From assembly GCA_027619145.1 (NCBI GenBank), contig JAQCGA010000024.1, positions 1-15,240 on the forward strand: 15,240 nucleotides of DNA, read 5' to 3'. The notes beneath the pieces are model-generated. The model ran no database searches. It worked only from the letters and a program-made list of their open reading frames with translations, and was not told the origin of the DNA. Made by a program: the position numbers and the translations under genes. Within the stretch, counting starts at the first letter, position 1. Each line of letters starts with the position of its first letter. This document shows, in pieces, positions 7,949-15,240 of this stretch. Origin of the DNA: a bacterium. Lineage in GTDB: Bacteria > Latescibacterota > UBA2968 > GCA-2709665.

Positions 7949-7979
7949 TTCAGGTACTGAAATCCGGAGTGTAGAACCC

Positions 7980-8321
7980 ATGCGATTTTACAGGGGAAAC
8001 CCCGAATTTTTATCTGTTCCACGGCGGCGGATGTTGCGCCTATTATGCGCAATGCCGGTGCTGGTTTTCGCATACCTGTTTGTGGCGGGAGATACCGGAT
8101 TTTATCACATTTACTACAGGGATCGACAGATTGAGGCGTTCCGAGAAAAGCTGGAAGCGCGCCGACAAGAAAATCATCGTTTGGAACGAGAAACAACACT
8201 GTTGCGGGATGATTTAAGGACCATTGAGCAGATTGCGCGTGAACGCTACGGGATGGTGAAGAAAAACGAAATGGTTTATATGGTATATCCTTATTTGCCC
8301 GGAAAGGCACCTGCCCCATGA
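7980..8321 (+). CDS. FtsB/DivIC-like septum formation initiator protein
   Basis: This small 113-residue bitopic membrane protein fits the septum formation initiator (FtsB/DivIC) family, which bridges early and late divisome proteins with FtsL and FtsQ/DivIB. It has a basic N-terminal tail of about 17 residues, one membrane helix at about 18-36, a predicted coiled coil at about 48-82 (EAFREKLEARRQENHRLERE), and the family's closing motif ARERYGMVKKNEMVY. The short proline-rich tail is not conserved. GGAG at 7966-7969 lies 10 bases before ATG 7980. The gene follows proB by 31 bases and overlaps recO by ATGA. ftsB is often found near eno, so this neighbourhood is not informative. Family assignment is good; the choice between FtsB and DivIC cannot be made. 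Confidence 0.85.
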   Translation: MRFYRGNPEFLSVPRRRMLRLLCAMPVLVFAYLFVAGDTGFYHIYYRDRQIEAFREKLEARRQENHRLERETTLLRDDLRTIEQIARERYGMVKKNEMVYMVYPYLPGKAPAP

Positions 8322-9118
8322 TTTGCCGGACGGAAGGCCTGGTGCTTCGCGGGTACCGGATGAGTGAGAGCAGCAAGGTGGTGGTTCTGTACAGCCGGGA
8401 GTACGGAAAATTACGACTGGTGGCCAAGGGTGCACGCAGACCCAAGAGCAAGTTCGGCGCAAGCCTGGAAGCGATTACGTGGGGCAGCTATGTGTATTAT
8501 ACCCGAGAGAACCGGGAACTGCAGACGCTGAGCGAAGGCGATATTCTGCATTCGTTTGACGGGATCAAGCAGGGGTACCGGCGGTTGGCTTACGGCAGCG
8601 TCGTTTGCGACTTGTTGGATCATCTGACGGCGGACGAAGACAAGAATTTGCTGTTGTGTAGTGTGGTGCTGGATACCCTGCGCTGGATGGAGCGCGTGGC
8701 CGAAGATGCGCTGGAGCTTCCGTTGTGGTATTTTCAACTGAAAGCGGCATCGGCTTTGGGATACCGCCCGCATTTGAGCGGGTGTGTGCAGTGCGGCAAG
8801 CGTCTTTCTGGAGCACGCGTGGTGTTTAGTCCGGTCCTGGGAGGGACAAGTTGTAGCGGCTGCGCCACAACGGGGATGTCTGTTTCTATGGATACGGTGC
8901 GCTTCCTGGAACACCTCCAGGTGGGTCGCTCGGACCGAATTGATGAACACGGGTTTCAGGTTGTGAACCGAGTGGAAGGGCAAGGTTTGTTGCGTTCATT
9001 TATGAACCATCATGTTGAGGGCGGGCGGAAGGTGAACGCCCAGGACTTCCTGGACAAGATGCTGGCCGCCGAGCGGCCAGCGGCCGTCTACAGAGCCGGA
9101 CAAGAGGAGGTGGGTTAG
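8318..9118 (+). CDS. recO: DNA repair protein RecO
   Basis: RecO works with RecR (and RecF) to load RecA onto SSB-coated single-stranded DNA and also anneals complementary strands. The 266-residue protein has the N-terminal OB fold (TEGLVLRGYRMSESSKVVVL, then GKLRLVAKGARRPKSKFGASLE). A helical middle follows, and then a zinc-binding module with C156, C159, C179 and C182 in CVQC and CSGC. Length is normal. ATG 8318 overlaps the preceding stop by 4 bases and has AAAGG at 8303-8307. The last codons contain AGGAGG (9105-9110), which appears to be the ribosome-binding site of the next gene. recJ of the same repair pathway lies upstream in the window. Confidence 0.95.
   Translation: MICRTEGLVLRGYRMSESSKVVVLYSREYGKLRLVAKGARRPKSKFGASLEAITWGSYVYYTRENRELQTLSEGDILHSFDGIKQGYRRLAYGSVVCDLLDHLTADEDKNLLLCSVVLDTLRWMERVAEDALELPLWYFQLKAASALGYRPHLSGCVQCGKRLSGARVVFSPVLGGTSCSGCATTGMSVSMDTVRFLEHLQVGRSDRIDEHGFQVVNRVEGQGLLRSFMNHHVEGGRKVNAQDFLDKMLAAERPAAVYRAGQEEVG
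9105..9110 (+). promoter_or_regulatory. Perfect Shine-Dalgarno AGGAGG at the end of recO
   Basis: AGGAGG followed by TG is an ideal anti-Shine-Dalgarno match, but no ATG, GTG or TTG lies at a suitable distance in the frame of the next gene. The in-frame codon 9 bases downstream is CTG 9120. ATG 9162 is 51 bases away. This bears on which start the next gene uses. Confidence 0.5.
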
Positions 9119-9161
9119 CCTGCCGCATTTCTGGAAGTTTCTCGGTCGCCGCGAAGAAGGC

Positions 9162-9665
9162 ATGTATTCGATGCTGGTGGAGATTCCATTTTTCAAGGAG
9201 CTCAGTCGGCAGGAATTGCGTGAGATTGAGCGGATTCTGGAAATAAAAACCTTTGCGCCTCAGGAAAATATTTTTACGCAAGGTGCTCCGGGTATTGGTT
9301 TGTTCGTGGTCATGTCTGGCAGTGTAGAGGTTTTGCATGAAGACGAAGACGGCACTTTGTTGCGGCTGAGTGAAGTGGGACCGGGTGCGTTTTTTGGTGA
9401 AATGTCTTTGCTGGACGATGCACCCCGGACAGCCACTGCGGTGGCCGTAGAAGAGACGGAACTGGCCATTCTGTATCGGTCTGAATTGCTGGCGCTGGCA
9501 GAGCAGCAGGCCGGGTTGGGTGTGAAAATTGTGATGTATTTGTCGCAGGTATTGGCCGAGCGTTTGCGCAGGACCAACCGTTCGTTGAAGGATGTGCGGA
9601 GCGAACTGGAGGCCGCACAGCAAGAGAAAGAACCCGAAGCACAGAGCAGAGAGGCTCGAACATGA
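9162..9665 (+). CDS. Cyclic nucleotide-binding domain protein without DNA-binding domain
   Basis: The 167 residues from ATG 9162 form one cyclic nucleotide-binding domain: helices around IPFFKELSRQELREIERI, a beta-roll, and a canonical phosphate-binding cassette FGEMSLLDDAPRTATAVA at 78-95. That cassette keeps the glutamate (E80) and arginine (R89) that hold the ribose and phosphate of cAMP or cGMP. A long charged helix follows at about 125-155. There is no helix-turn-helix, so it is not a Crp/Fnr regulator. The frame is open upstream, and CTG 9120 behind AGGAGG would add 14 plausible residues (LPHFWKFLGRREEG). ATG 9162 has its only purine run one base away. ATG 9171 is another option, with AAGAAGG 10 bases upstream. 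The 3' end overlaps the transporter gene by ATGA, so the domain may sense a nucleotide for that membrane protein. The partner and ligand are unknown. Confidence 0.88.
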   Translation: MYSMLVEIPFFKELSRQELREIERILEIKTFAPQENIFTQGAPGIGLFVVMSGSVEVLHEDEDGTLLRLSEVGPGAFFGEMSLLDDAPRTATAVAVEETELAILYRSELLALAEQQAGLGVKIVMYLSQVLAERLRRTNRSLKDVRSELEAAQQEKEPEAQSREART

Positions 9666-11092
9666 ACGCGGCAAGCCCAGGCATGGGCGTTCCACAGGTT
9701 TTGAAGATGACGCTTATGCTGGTTCTCCTGGCAGTGGCTGTGTGGGTGTTATACATCATCCGTCAGACGTTGTTGCCATTCGGCATTGCGTTTGTGTTGG
9801 CCTATATCCTGTCTCCGCTGGTGGACCGGATGGAATCGCGCGGGCTCAAACGGATGGTAGGCGTGCTGGTGATTTATGCATCTATGGTGGCACTGATTGT
9901 TGTGCTTTCCGTCACGTTTATTCCTATTCTGGTAGATGGAATGGACGATATGAAAGTTCGGATTATGGGCGAACGAGCCGACTGGTCCTGTGCGGCGTTC
10001 AACGTGGGAGAACAAGAAATACACGTGGTCCGGGCAGAGAGCACGCACCCGGATTTTGCGGTGCCGGTTTTGCCGTTGACGTTAGGACCGGGTGCACGTG
10101 ACACGCTGGGGGTTCAGTTCAGCCCGAGCAATGGCGAAGCCCGGGCAGCCCTGGTACGTTTGTATGGGTACATTGGAGATCAGGTGGAACGTGAGGTGTT
10201 GCTGGGCCGACTGTATTTGAGCGCCAACAGCAAAGGCCCTGTCCTGCCGGTTGTTTCCGGGCCAACAGAGACCGAACTTTCTGGAGCGGTGGCCTGGCCA
10301 GATTCCGTGTATCATTTTGGGCGGGTGGGCCCTGGGTTTCTGGCAGATTTGAAACAACAACTGCGCCTGCATCAGCCTGCCTGGCAAGAAACGGTTCCCA
10401 TGCTGGAGGGAATAGATATTGCCGAAGAGGTTAGCCAGCGTACGCGGTTGTGGTTGACGGATATGCTAAAGAAAACACCGGCACTGGTGGGCAGTCTGAT
10501 TTCAGGGATTACGCTGCTGGTAATTGTGCCCATTGTAAGTTTCTTTTTTTTGGGTGAAGGTCGAGCAATCAAACGTGCATTTATTGAAATCATTCCGAAC
10601 CGCTATTTTGAAATGGTGTTGAATTTACTTTATCGGATCGATCTGCAATTGGGTGGGTACATTCGCGGTCTGGTCATGTCTGTCATTATTATTTCTTTGC
10701 TTTCCATTACTGGGCTGCGCCTGATTGGATTGCAAGATTATCTGGTTGTGGGCACGCTTGCCGGTGTATCGAATGTGATCCCTTATCTGGGGCCCATCAT
10801 TGGGATTATTGCAGGTCTGGTAGCGGCGGTGTTGCAATACTCGGATATGAGTTCTGCCCTTCCCGTGGTGGGTGTTTTTCTGGTTGTGCAGATCGTGGAC
10901 AATATTTTTGTTCAGCCCATTGTTGTGGGCCGAAGTGTGAACCTGCATCCACTGGTGGTCATTTTTGCGGTACTGGTAGGCAACCAGCTCTTCGGTGCGG
11001 TGGGAATGTTGCTGGCGGTTCCGTTTACGGCCGTCATGAAAGTTGCAGCACAGACGGTGTACGAGGGATTGCGTAGCTATTCGATTACATAA
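9662..11092 (+). CDS. AI-2E family membrane transporter with inserted beta-sandwich domain
   Basis: The C-terminal half is typical of the AI-2E (UPF0118/TqsA-YdiK) permease family: GVSNVIPYLGPIIG at 368-381, QPIVVGRSVNLHPLVV at 418-433 and LFGAVGMLLAVP at 443-454. Family members export autoinducer-2 or exchange ions, so the substrate here is open. Membrane helices are predicted at about 17-34, 36-55, 66-90, 275-297, 335-356 and 361-391, with further hydrophobic segments to 460. Most family members have about 350-380 residues; this one has 476. The excess lies between TM3 and TM4, at about 98-225. There FNVGEQEIHV, PLTLGPGARDTLGVQFSP and EREVLLGRLYL resemble an ASH/choice-of-anchor-D Ig-like domain. 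AGAGAGG at 9648-9654 supports ATG 9662. Which side of the membrane the insert faces is not fixed by the sequence. Confidence 0.9.
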   Translation: MNAASPGMGVPQVLKMTLMLVLLAVAVWVLYIIRQTLLPFGIAFVLAYILSPLVDRMESRGLKRMVGVLVIYASMVALIVVLSVTFIPILVDGMDDMKVRIMGERADWSCAAFNVGEQEIHVVRAESTHPDFAVPVLPLTLGPGARDTLGVQFSPSNGEARAALVRLYGYIGDQVEREVLLGRLYLSANSKGPVLPVVSGPTETELSGAVAWPDSVYHFGRVGPGFLADLKQQLRLHQPAWQETVPMLEGIDIAEEVSQRTRLWLTDMLKKTPALVGSLISGITLLVIVPIVSFFFLGEGRAIKRAFIEIIPNRYFEMVLNLLYRIDLQLGGYIRGLVMSVIIISLLSITGLRLIGLQDYLVVGTLAGVSNVIPYLGPIIGIIAGLVAAVLQYSDMSSALPVVGVFLVVQIVDNIFVQPIVVGRSVNLHPLVVIFAVLVGNQLFGAVGMLLAVPFTAVMKVAAQTVYEGLRSYSIT

Positions 11093-11152
11093 GAACGGAA
11101 GCATTTCTACGTATCAATTTGGGATTTATTGAACAAGGAGCAATAGAGCGGT

Positions 11153-13846
11153 ATGAGCGAGAACGCTGTGTTGGCAAAGACGTACGACCCGAAGGAAGTG
11201 GAAGAAAAGTGGTACGGTTTCTGGAATGAGAACGGATATTTTCGTCCAGAGTTTCGGTCAAAAGGAAAGCCGTACTCTATTACGATTCCACCACCGAACG
11301 TAACCGGTGAATTGCACATGGGGCATGCACTCCAGCACACGATTCACGATACCGTGGTGCGGTGGCGTCGGATGGAAGGAGACCGGGTGCTGTGCCTTCC
11401 CGGTACGGACCATGCGGGGATTGCCACGCAGATGAAAGTGGAGCAACAACTCTACCGTGAGGAGAAGAAAGGCCGACACGACATTGGCCGTGAGGAGATG
11501 CTGAAGCGGATCTGGATCTGGAAGGAAAAGTACGGCAATACCATTTTGAAGCAGCTCCGGGAACTGGGGAGCAGTTACGACTGGTCGCGTGAGCGGTTTA
11601 CCATGGATGAAGGATATGCCCGAGCCGTGCTGGAAGCTTTCGTGCGGTTTTACAAAAAGGGCTGGATTTACCGTGGAAAACGCATGGTGAACTGGTGCCC
11701 GCAGTGTGGTACTGTGATTTCAGATTTGGAAGTGGAGGAACATGAGCTGAATGGCCACTTGTGGCACATTCGGTACCCCGGCCTGAATGGTGGGCCGGAC
11801 GTGGTGGTTGCAACCACACGGCCGGAGACGATGTTGGGTGACACGGGCGTAGCTGTGCACCCGAGTGATGAACGCTGGAAAGAGGGAGTTGGCAAGCAGG
11901 TGACCTTGCCGCTGGTGGGGCGGGCCATTCCGATTGTGGCAGACGAGTACGCGGACCCGGAGATGGGCAGTGGTGCGGTGAAGGTAACCCCGGCGCACGA
12001 TCCAAATGACTACGAGGTGGGCCTTCGGCACGACCTGGCAGAGATTCAGGTGATTGGGTTCGACGGGCAGATGATGGAAGCGGCGGGAGAATTTGCGGGG
12101 ATGGACCGGTATGCCTGCCGCAAGGCCGTGGTGAAACAACTGGAAGCGGCGGGCTTACTGGACCGCATTGAGGAATACCAGCATGCGGTGCCTCACCACG
12201 ACAAGTGCGGCACCGTGATTGAACCCCTGCCGATGGAGCAGTGGTTTGTAGCGATGCGCGATTTGGCCGACCAGGCACTCCCGGCGCTCCGCGAAGAGAA
12301 GATTCAGTACGTTCCGGATCGCTTTCGGAAGTATTCCATAGAGTGGATGGAAAACATTCGGGACTGGTGTATTTCACGGCAAATCTGGTGGGGACACCGT
12401 ATTCCGGTGTGGACGTGTGGAGATTGTGGTGAAGTGACCGTGGAGGTGGATGCACCGGATGTGTGCGGTGCCTGTAAAAGTGCGAACATTGAACAGGATC
12501 CGGATGTGTTAGATACCTGGTTCAGCTCCGCGCTGTGGCCGTTTGCTACGATGGGGTGGCCAGACAAAACAGAGGATCTGGAGGCCTTTCACCCTACGGA
12601 TTTGATGATTACGGGCCGGGATATTCTCTACCTGTGGGTCGTGAGAATGGCGATGACCGCCATGGAATTTCTGGATGAAATCCCATTCAAGACGGTACTG
12701 GTGCATCCTACCGTGCAGACCCGGGACGGGCGGCGTATGAGTAAGTCTCTGGGGACGGGCATTGATCCGAGGGAATTGATCGAACGGTACGGAGCAGACG
12801 CGACCCGGCTTTCGTTGTTGTACCAGTGTGGGAGCTCGCAAGACATCCGGTTTGATGCCGAGGTGGTGGACAACGAATTACAGGACTCTCCCGTTACGGA
12901 GACGTGCCGGAATTTCTGTAACAAGATCTGGAATGCTTCTCGGTTTGCGCAGATGCACCTGGCGGAATGTGAATTGAGCGATGCCGAGCTGCTTGCGGCT
13001 CCAGAAAATCCAACGGACCTGGCAGATCGGTGGATTCTGAGTTTGTACAATCGAACCATACGAACCGTAACTGCGTCGTTGGAAACCTACCGGTTTGATG
13101 AGGCATCGCGGGCGCTGTACGAGTTTGTTTGGAATGCCTATTGTGACTGGTATTTGGAAATGGCCAAGGTGCGTCTCAATGGAAACGACCCGGAGGGGCG
13201 GCGTGCAGTACAATGTGTGCTGGTGCACGTGCTGGAAGGAATCTTGCGGATGTTGCACCCCATGATTCCGTTCATTTCTGAAGAGTTGTGGCAGCAGTTC
13301 CCTCACAAGGGCGAAGCGCTGATTGTTGCACCGTGGCCTTCCTGTGATGAGGAGCGGTTGGATGAGGCTGCCGAGCGTGAGATGGCCATGCTGCAAGAAG
13401 TGGTGGGTGCGGTTCGCAACATTCGGGGGACGATGGCTGTGCCGCCAGGGAAGCGTGCAGATTTGCTGATCAAAACAGAAACTGAACAGGCTTTACAGAC
13501 ATTGCAACACACCGAGTCTTACTTGCGTGAATTGGCGCGGGTGGCGGATCTTCAGATCGGGTCGGACCTTGCCCGGCCTGCGGCTTCTGCTTCGGCAGTC
13601 TTGAGCGAAATGGAACTGTATGTGCCGCTCAAAGGGGTGATTGATCTGGAAGTAGAGAAAAAGCGGTTGAACAAAGAAATGAGTGGCCTGGAGAAAGCAC
13701 TGGCCGGTCTGAAAAAGAAGCTGGAGAACAAGGGATTTCTGGACAATGCTCCGGCCGATGTGGTGGAAAATGAGCGCCGCCGACAAACGGAGTATGGGAA
13801 TACGCTGGCGCGATTGAAGGAAAACCTGAATGCACTGACAAGTTGA
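11153..13846 (+). CDS. valS: Valyl-tRNA synthetase
   Basis: ValRS charges tRNA-Val and edits mischarged threonine. The 897-residue class I synthetase has the HIGH signature as HMGH at 55-58 within PPPNVTGELHMGHA. The CP1 editing domain includes TTRPETMLGDTGVAVHP, and the KMSKS loop appears as RMSKS at 528-532. Two cysteine clusters are visible: C182/C185 (CPQC) and a ribbon C422, C425, C438, C441. The anticodon-binding domain is followed by the ValRS C-terminal coiled coil (about 820-895), which distinguishes it from IleRS and LeuRS. About 5-8 extra residues (VVDNELQDSPVTET) seem to lie before the CRNFCNKIWNASRF helix. AAGGAG at 11135-11140 precedes ATG 11153. No T-box leader is visible in the 60-base upstream gap. 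Confidence 0.98.
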   Translation: MSENAVLAKTYDPKEVEEKWYGFWNENGYFRPEFRSKGKPYSITIPPPNVTGELHMGHALQHTIHDTVVRWRRMEGDRVLCLPGTDHAGIATQMKVEQQLYREEKKGRHDIGREEMLKRIWIWKEKYGNTILKQLRELGSSYDWSRERFTMDEGYARAVLEAFVRFYKKGWIYRGKRMVNWCPQCGTVISDLEVEEHELNGHLWHIRYPGLNGGPDVVVATTRPETMLGDTGVAVHPSDERWKEGVGKQVTLPLVGRAIPIVADEYADPEMGSGAVKVTPAHDPNDYEVGLRHDLAEIQVIGFDGQMMEAAGEFAGMDRYACRKAVVKQLEAAGLLDRIEEYQHAVPHHDKCGTVIEPLPMEQWFVAMRDLADQALPALREEKIQYVPDRFRKYSIEWMENIRDWCISRQIWWGHRIPVWTCGDCGEVTVEVDAPDVCGACKSANIEQDPDVLDTWFSSALWPFATMGWPDKTEDLEAFHPTDLMITGRDILYLWVVRMAMTAMEFLDEIPFKTVLVHPTVQTRDGRRMSKSLGTGIDPRELIERYGADATRLSLLYQCGSSQDIRFDAEVVDNELQDSPVTETCRNFCNKIWNASRFAQMHLAECELSDAELLAAPENPTDLADRWILSLYNRTIRTVTASLETYRFDEASRALYEFVWNAYCDWYLEMAKVRLNGNDPEGRRAVQCVLVHVLEGILRMLHPMIPFISEELWQQFPHKGEALIVAPWPSCDEERLDEAAEREMAMLQEVVGAVRNIRGTMAVPPGKRADLLIKTETEQALQTLQHTESYLRELARVADLQIGSDLARPAASASAVLSEMELYVPLKGVIDLEVEKKRLNKEMSGLEKALAGLKKKLENKGFLDNAPADVVENERRRQTEYGNTLARLKENLNALTS

Positions 13847-13885
13847 CCACTGGCAGTTGTAAGTAAGACAAGCAAAGGCGGACGG

Positions 13886-15240
13886 ATGGTTCAGCGTTAT
13901 CTTTTGCGCATTGCGCTTTATTGCTCGATTTGTAGCCTGCTGTGTATAAGCTTTGCCGCAGGCGTTTTCTGGTATTTCAAAGATGGGCTGCCTTCTTTTG
14001 CGCAACTGGAGGAAGTCGAACCGGCCAGGACCACCAATATCTATTCTGCAGACGATGCGGTTTTGAAGCGTTTCTGGGTGGAAAACCGGGTGCCCATATC
14101 GTACGACCAGCTTCCTAAAGCTGCGATAGACGCTCTAATTTCTACGGAAGACCAGCACTTCTGGAGGCACTGGGGAGTGAGTCTGCCAGATATTTTTCGC
14201 GCGGTATTACGCAATATTGTGCGCGAAGGAAGCCTGAAAGGACATGGGGCCAGTACCATAACCCAGCAGCTTGCGCGCAACCTGTTTCTGGACCAGGAGC
14301 AGACCTGGAGCCGAAAAATAAAGGAGCAACTTGCTGCGGTGTTGCTGGAGCGGACATATACGAAACGTGAAATTATAGAGATGTATTTTAACAAGGTACT
14401 GTTTGGAAACAGTGCCTACGGGATCGAGTCTGCTGCTGAGCGGTTTTTTGGAAAACCTGCGCATGAGATGAGTATTGATGAATGTGCATTGCTGGTGGGC
14501 ATTCTGAGAGGACCGTATTATTATTCGCCCATCAATCATCCCAGGCGCGCACGGGATCGGAGAGATTTTGTGTTGCGCAAGATGTACAGCGCCCGTACGA
14601 TTTCTCGGGAGGAATACCAATCTGCACAGCGACGACCCATTATTTTAAAAAACCAGGAAGAAGAAACCGGGGATGCGCCCTATTTTACGGAGTATATCCG
14701 CAAGTATCTGGAAGAAAACCATGGATGGGGGGTGCTCTACAAGGATGGTGCCTCGGTGTATACCACGCTGGACAGCCGAGTGCAGCGTATTGCAGAAGAG
14801 ACCCTGAAACGGCAATTGGACGAAGTCCAGCGAGACGTGGACGCAAGGCGCCGACGCAATCCACCAGATTCTACATTCTGGGCACGGCTGAAGACACGAG
14901 AAGATACAGTGGCTGCCACCGTGGTACAGGGGGCGCTGGTAGCGATAGACCCGCATACCGGGCACATCCTGGCTATGGTGGGTGGGAAGGATTTTAACAA
15001 GAGTAAGTTCAATCGGGCTGTACAGGCGTTGCGCCAGCCGGGTTCCGCATTCAAACCCTTTATTTATACAGCGGCGATTGATCAGAAGATTCCGCCTACC
15101 CAGCGGTTTCCGGATACGGCCGTGTCTATCCGCATGTCGGATGGCAGTTACTGGCAGCCGGAGAACTACGACCGAAAATTTTTGGGGTGGTTGACGATGC
15201 GCGAGGGGCTGGCGATGTCTCGCAACGTGATTACCACCAA
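13886..15240 (+). CDS. Class A penicillin-binding protein (PBP1a type), 5' part
   Basis: This bifunctional peptidoglycan synthase (glycosyltransferase GT51 plus transpeptidase) is anchored in the inner membrane with its catalytic domains outside. The 451 codons present start with a short tail and one membrane helix at about 8-31. GT51 motifs follow: STEDQHFWRHWGV at 86-98 with catalytic E88, GHGASTITQQLARNLFL at 119-135, RKIKEQLAAVLLE at 143-155 and REIIEMYFNKVLFG at 161-174. A linker at about 255-340 leads into the transpeptidase domain. That domain shows the SxxK nucleophile (S387, K390 in RQPGSAFKPF) and SRN at 445-447. The KTG motif would lie past the window edge. AAAGG at 13874-13878 supports ATG 13886, 39 bases after valS. 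MrcA-like identity is likely but incomplete. Confidence 0.95.
   Translation, partial: MVQRYLLRIALYCSICSLLCISFAAGVFWYFKDGLPSFAQLEEVEPARTTNIYSADDAVLKRFWVENRVPISYDQLPKAAIDALISTEDQHFWRHWGVSLPDIFRAVLRNIVREGSLKGHGASTITQQLARNLFLDQEQTWSRKIKEQLAAVLLERTYTKREIIEMYFNKVLFGNSAYGIESAAERFFGKPAHEMSIDECALLVGILRGPYYYSPINHPRRARDRRDFVLRKMYSARTISREEYQSAQRRPIILKNQEEETGDAPYFTEYIRKYLEENHGWGVLYKDGASVYTTLDSRVQRIAEETLKRQLDEVQRDVDARRRRNPPDSTFWARLKTREDTVAATVVQGALVAIDPHTGHILAMVGGKDFNKSKFNRAVQALRQPGSAFKPFIYTAAIDQKIPPTQRFPDTAVSIRMSDGSYWQPENYDRKFLGWLTMREGLAMSRNVITT

Noticed and set aside
7165..8451. Long minus-strand open frame (428 codons) opposite proB, the ftsB-like gene and recO
   Set aside because: Its translation is rich in R, S, P and T with no recognisable motif, and it lies opposite three clearly conserved genes. 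The same holds for minus-strand frames at 4743-5606 and 11598-12455. These are antisense shadows.
9162..9665. Crp/Fnr-type transcription regulator
   Set aside because: Only the nucleotide-binding domain and a trailing helix are present. There is no room for, or trace of, a helix-turn-helix.
11093..11152. T-box or other riboswitch before valS
   Set aside because: The gap is only 60 bases and shows no T-box sequence or convincing stem. It holds a ribosome-binding site and nothing else I can support.
12416..12480. Zinc-ribbon insert in ValS as a novelty
   Set aside because: A CxxC...CxxC ribbon at this place occurs in many bacterial valyl-tRNA synthetases.
13886..15240. Truncated or pseudogene PBP
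   Set aside because: The frame is open to the last base and the motifs are intact. The gene is cut only by the window edge.

Overview
This window comes from a bacterial chromosome. It is densely packed, with mid-50s % GC by eye. Every gene I can support lies on the + strand, and many are separated by only a few bases or by 4-base ATGA overlaps. The longest stretch without a gene is the 106 bases between proC and hisH (5278-5383). I see no tRNA or rRNA genes, insertion sequences, CRISPR arrays or phage genes. A bifunctional class A penicillin-binding protein, an FtsB-type divisome protein and RecO/RecJ repair proteins indicate a walled bacterium. An ASH/choice-of-anchor-D-like segment hints at a lineage rich in such domains (for example the FCB group or neighbouring phyla). 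That is only a hint, and I cannot name the organism.

Layout. Positions 1-94 hold the last 30 codons of metG (methionyl-tRNA synthetase, tRNA-binding domain). Next come tatD (100-873), ksgA/rsmA (870-1742) and recJ (TTG start at 1729, ends 3456), a tightly overlapping RNA/DNA maintenance block. Then follow amino-acid biosynthesis genes: ilvE (3498-4427), proC (4471-5277), hisH (5384-5986), hisF (6012-6803) and proB (6800-7948). A candidate promoter with an overlapping inverted repeat precedes hisH. An ftsB/divIC-like gene (7980-8321) overlaps recO (8318-9118). Next is a lone cyclic-nucleotide-binding-domain protein (about 9120 or 9162 to 9665), coupled by ATGA to an AI-2E family membrane transporter (9662-11092). 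The window ends with valS (11153-13846) and the first 451 codons of a class A PBP (from 13886, running off the edge).

How the genes relate. RecJ and RecO belong to the same RecF-type recombinational repair route. HisH and HisF are the two subunits of imidazole glycerol phosphate synthase. ProB and ProC catalyse the first and last steps of proline synthesis; proA is not in the window. KsgA, MetG and ValS serve translation. FtsB and the PBP serve division and wall synthesis.

The most unusual item is the AI-2E transporter. It carries roughly 120 extra residues between TM3 and TM4 that read as a beta-sandwich of the ASH/choice-of-anchor-D type. It is translationally coupled to a cyclic-nucleotide sensor with no DNA-binding domain. 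The sensor gene may itself begin at a CTG codon behind a perfect AGGAGG.
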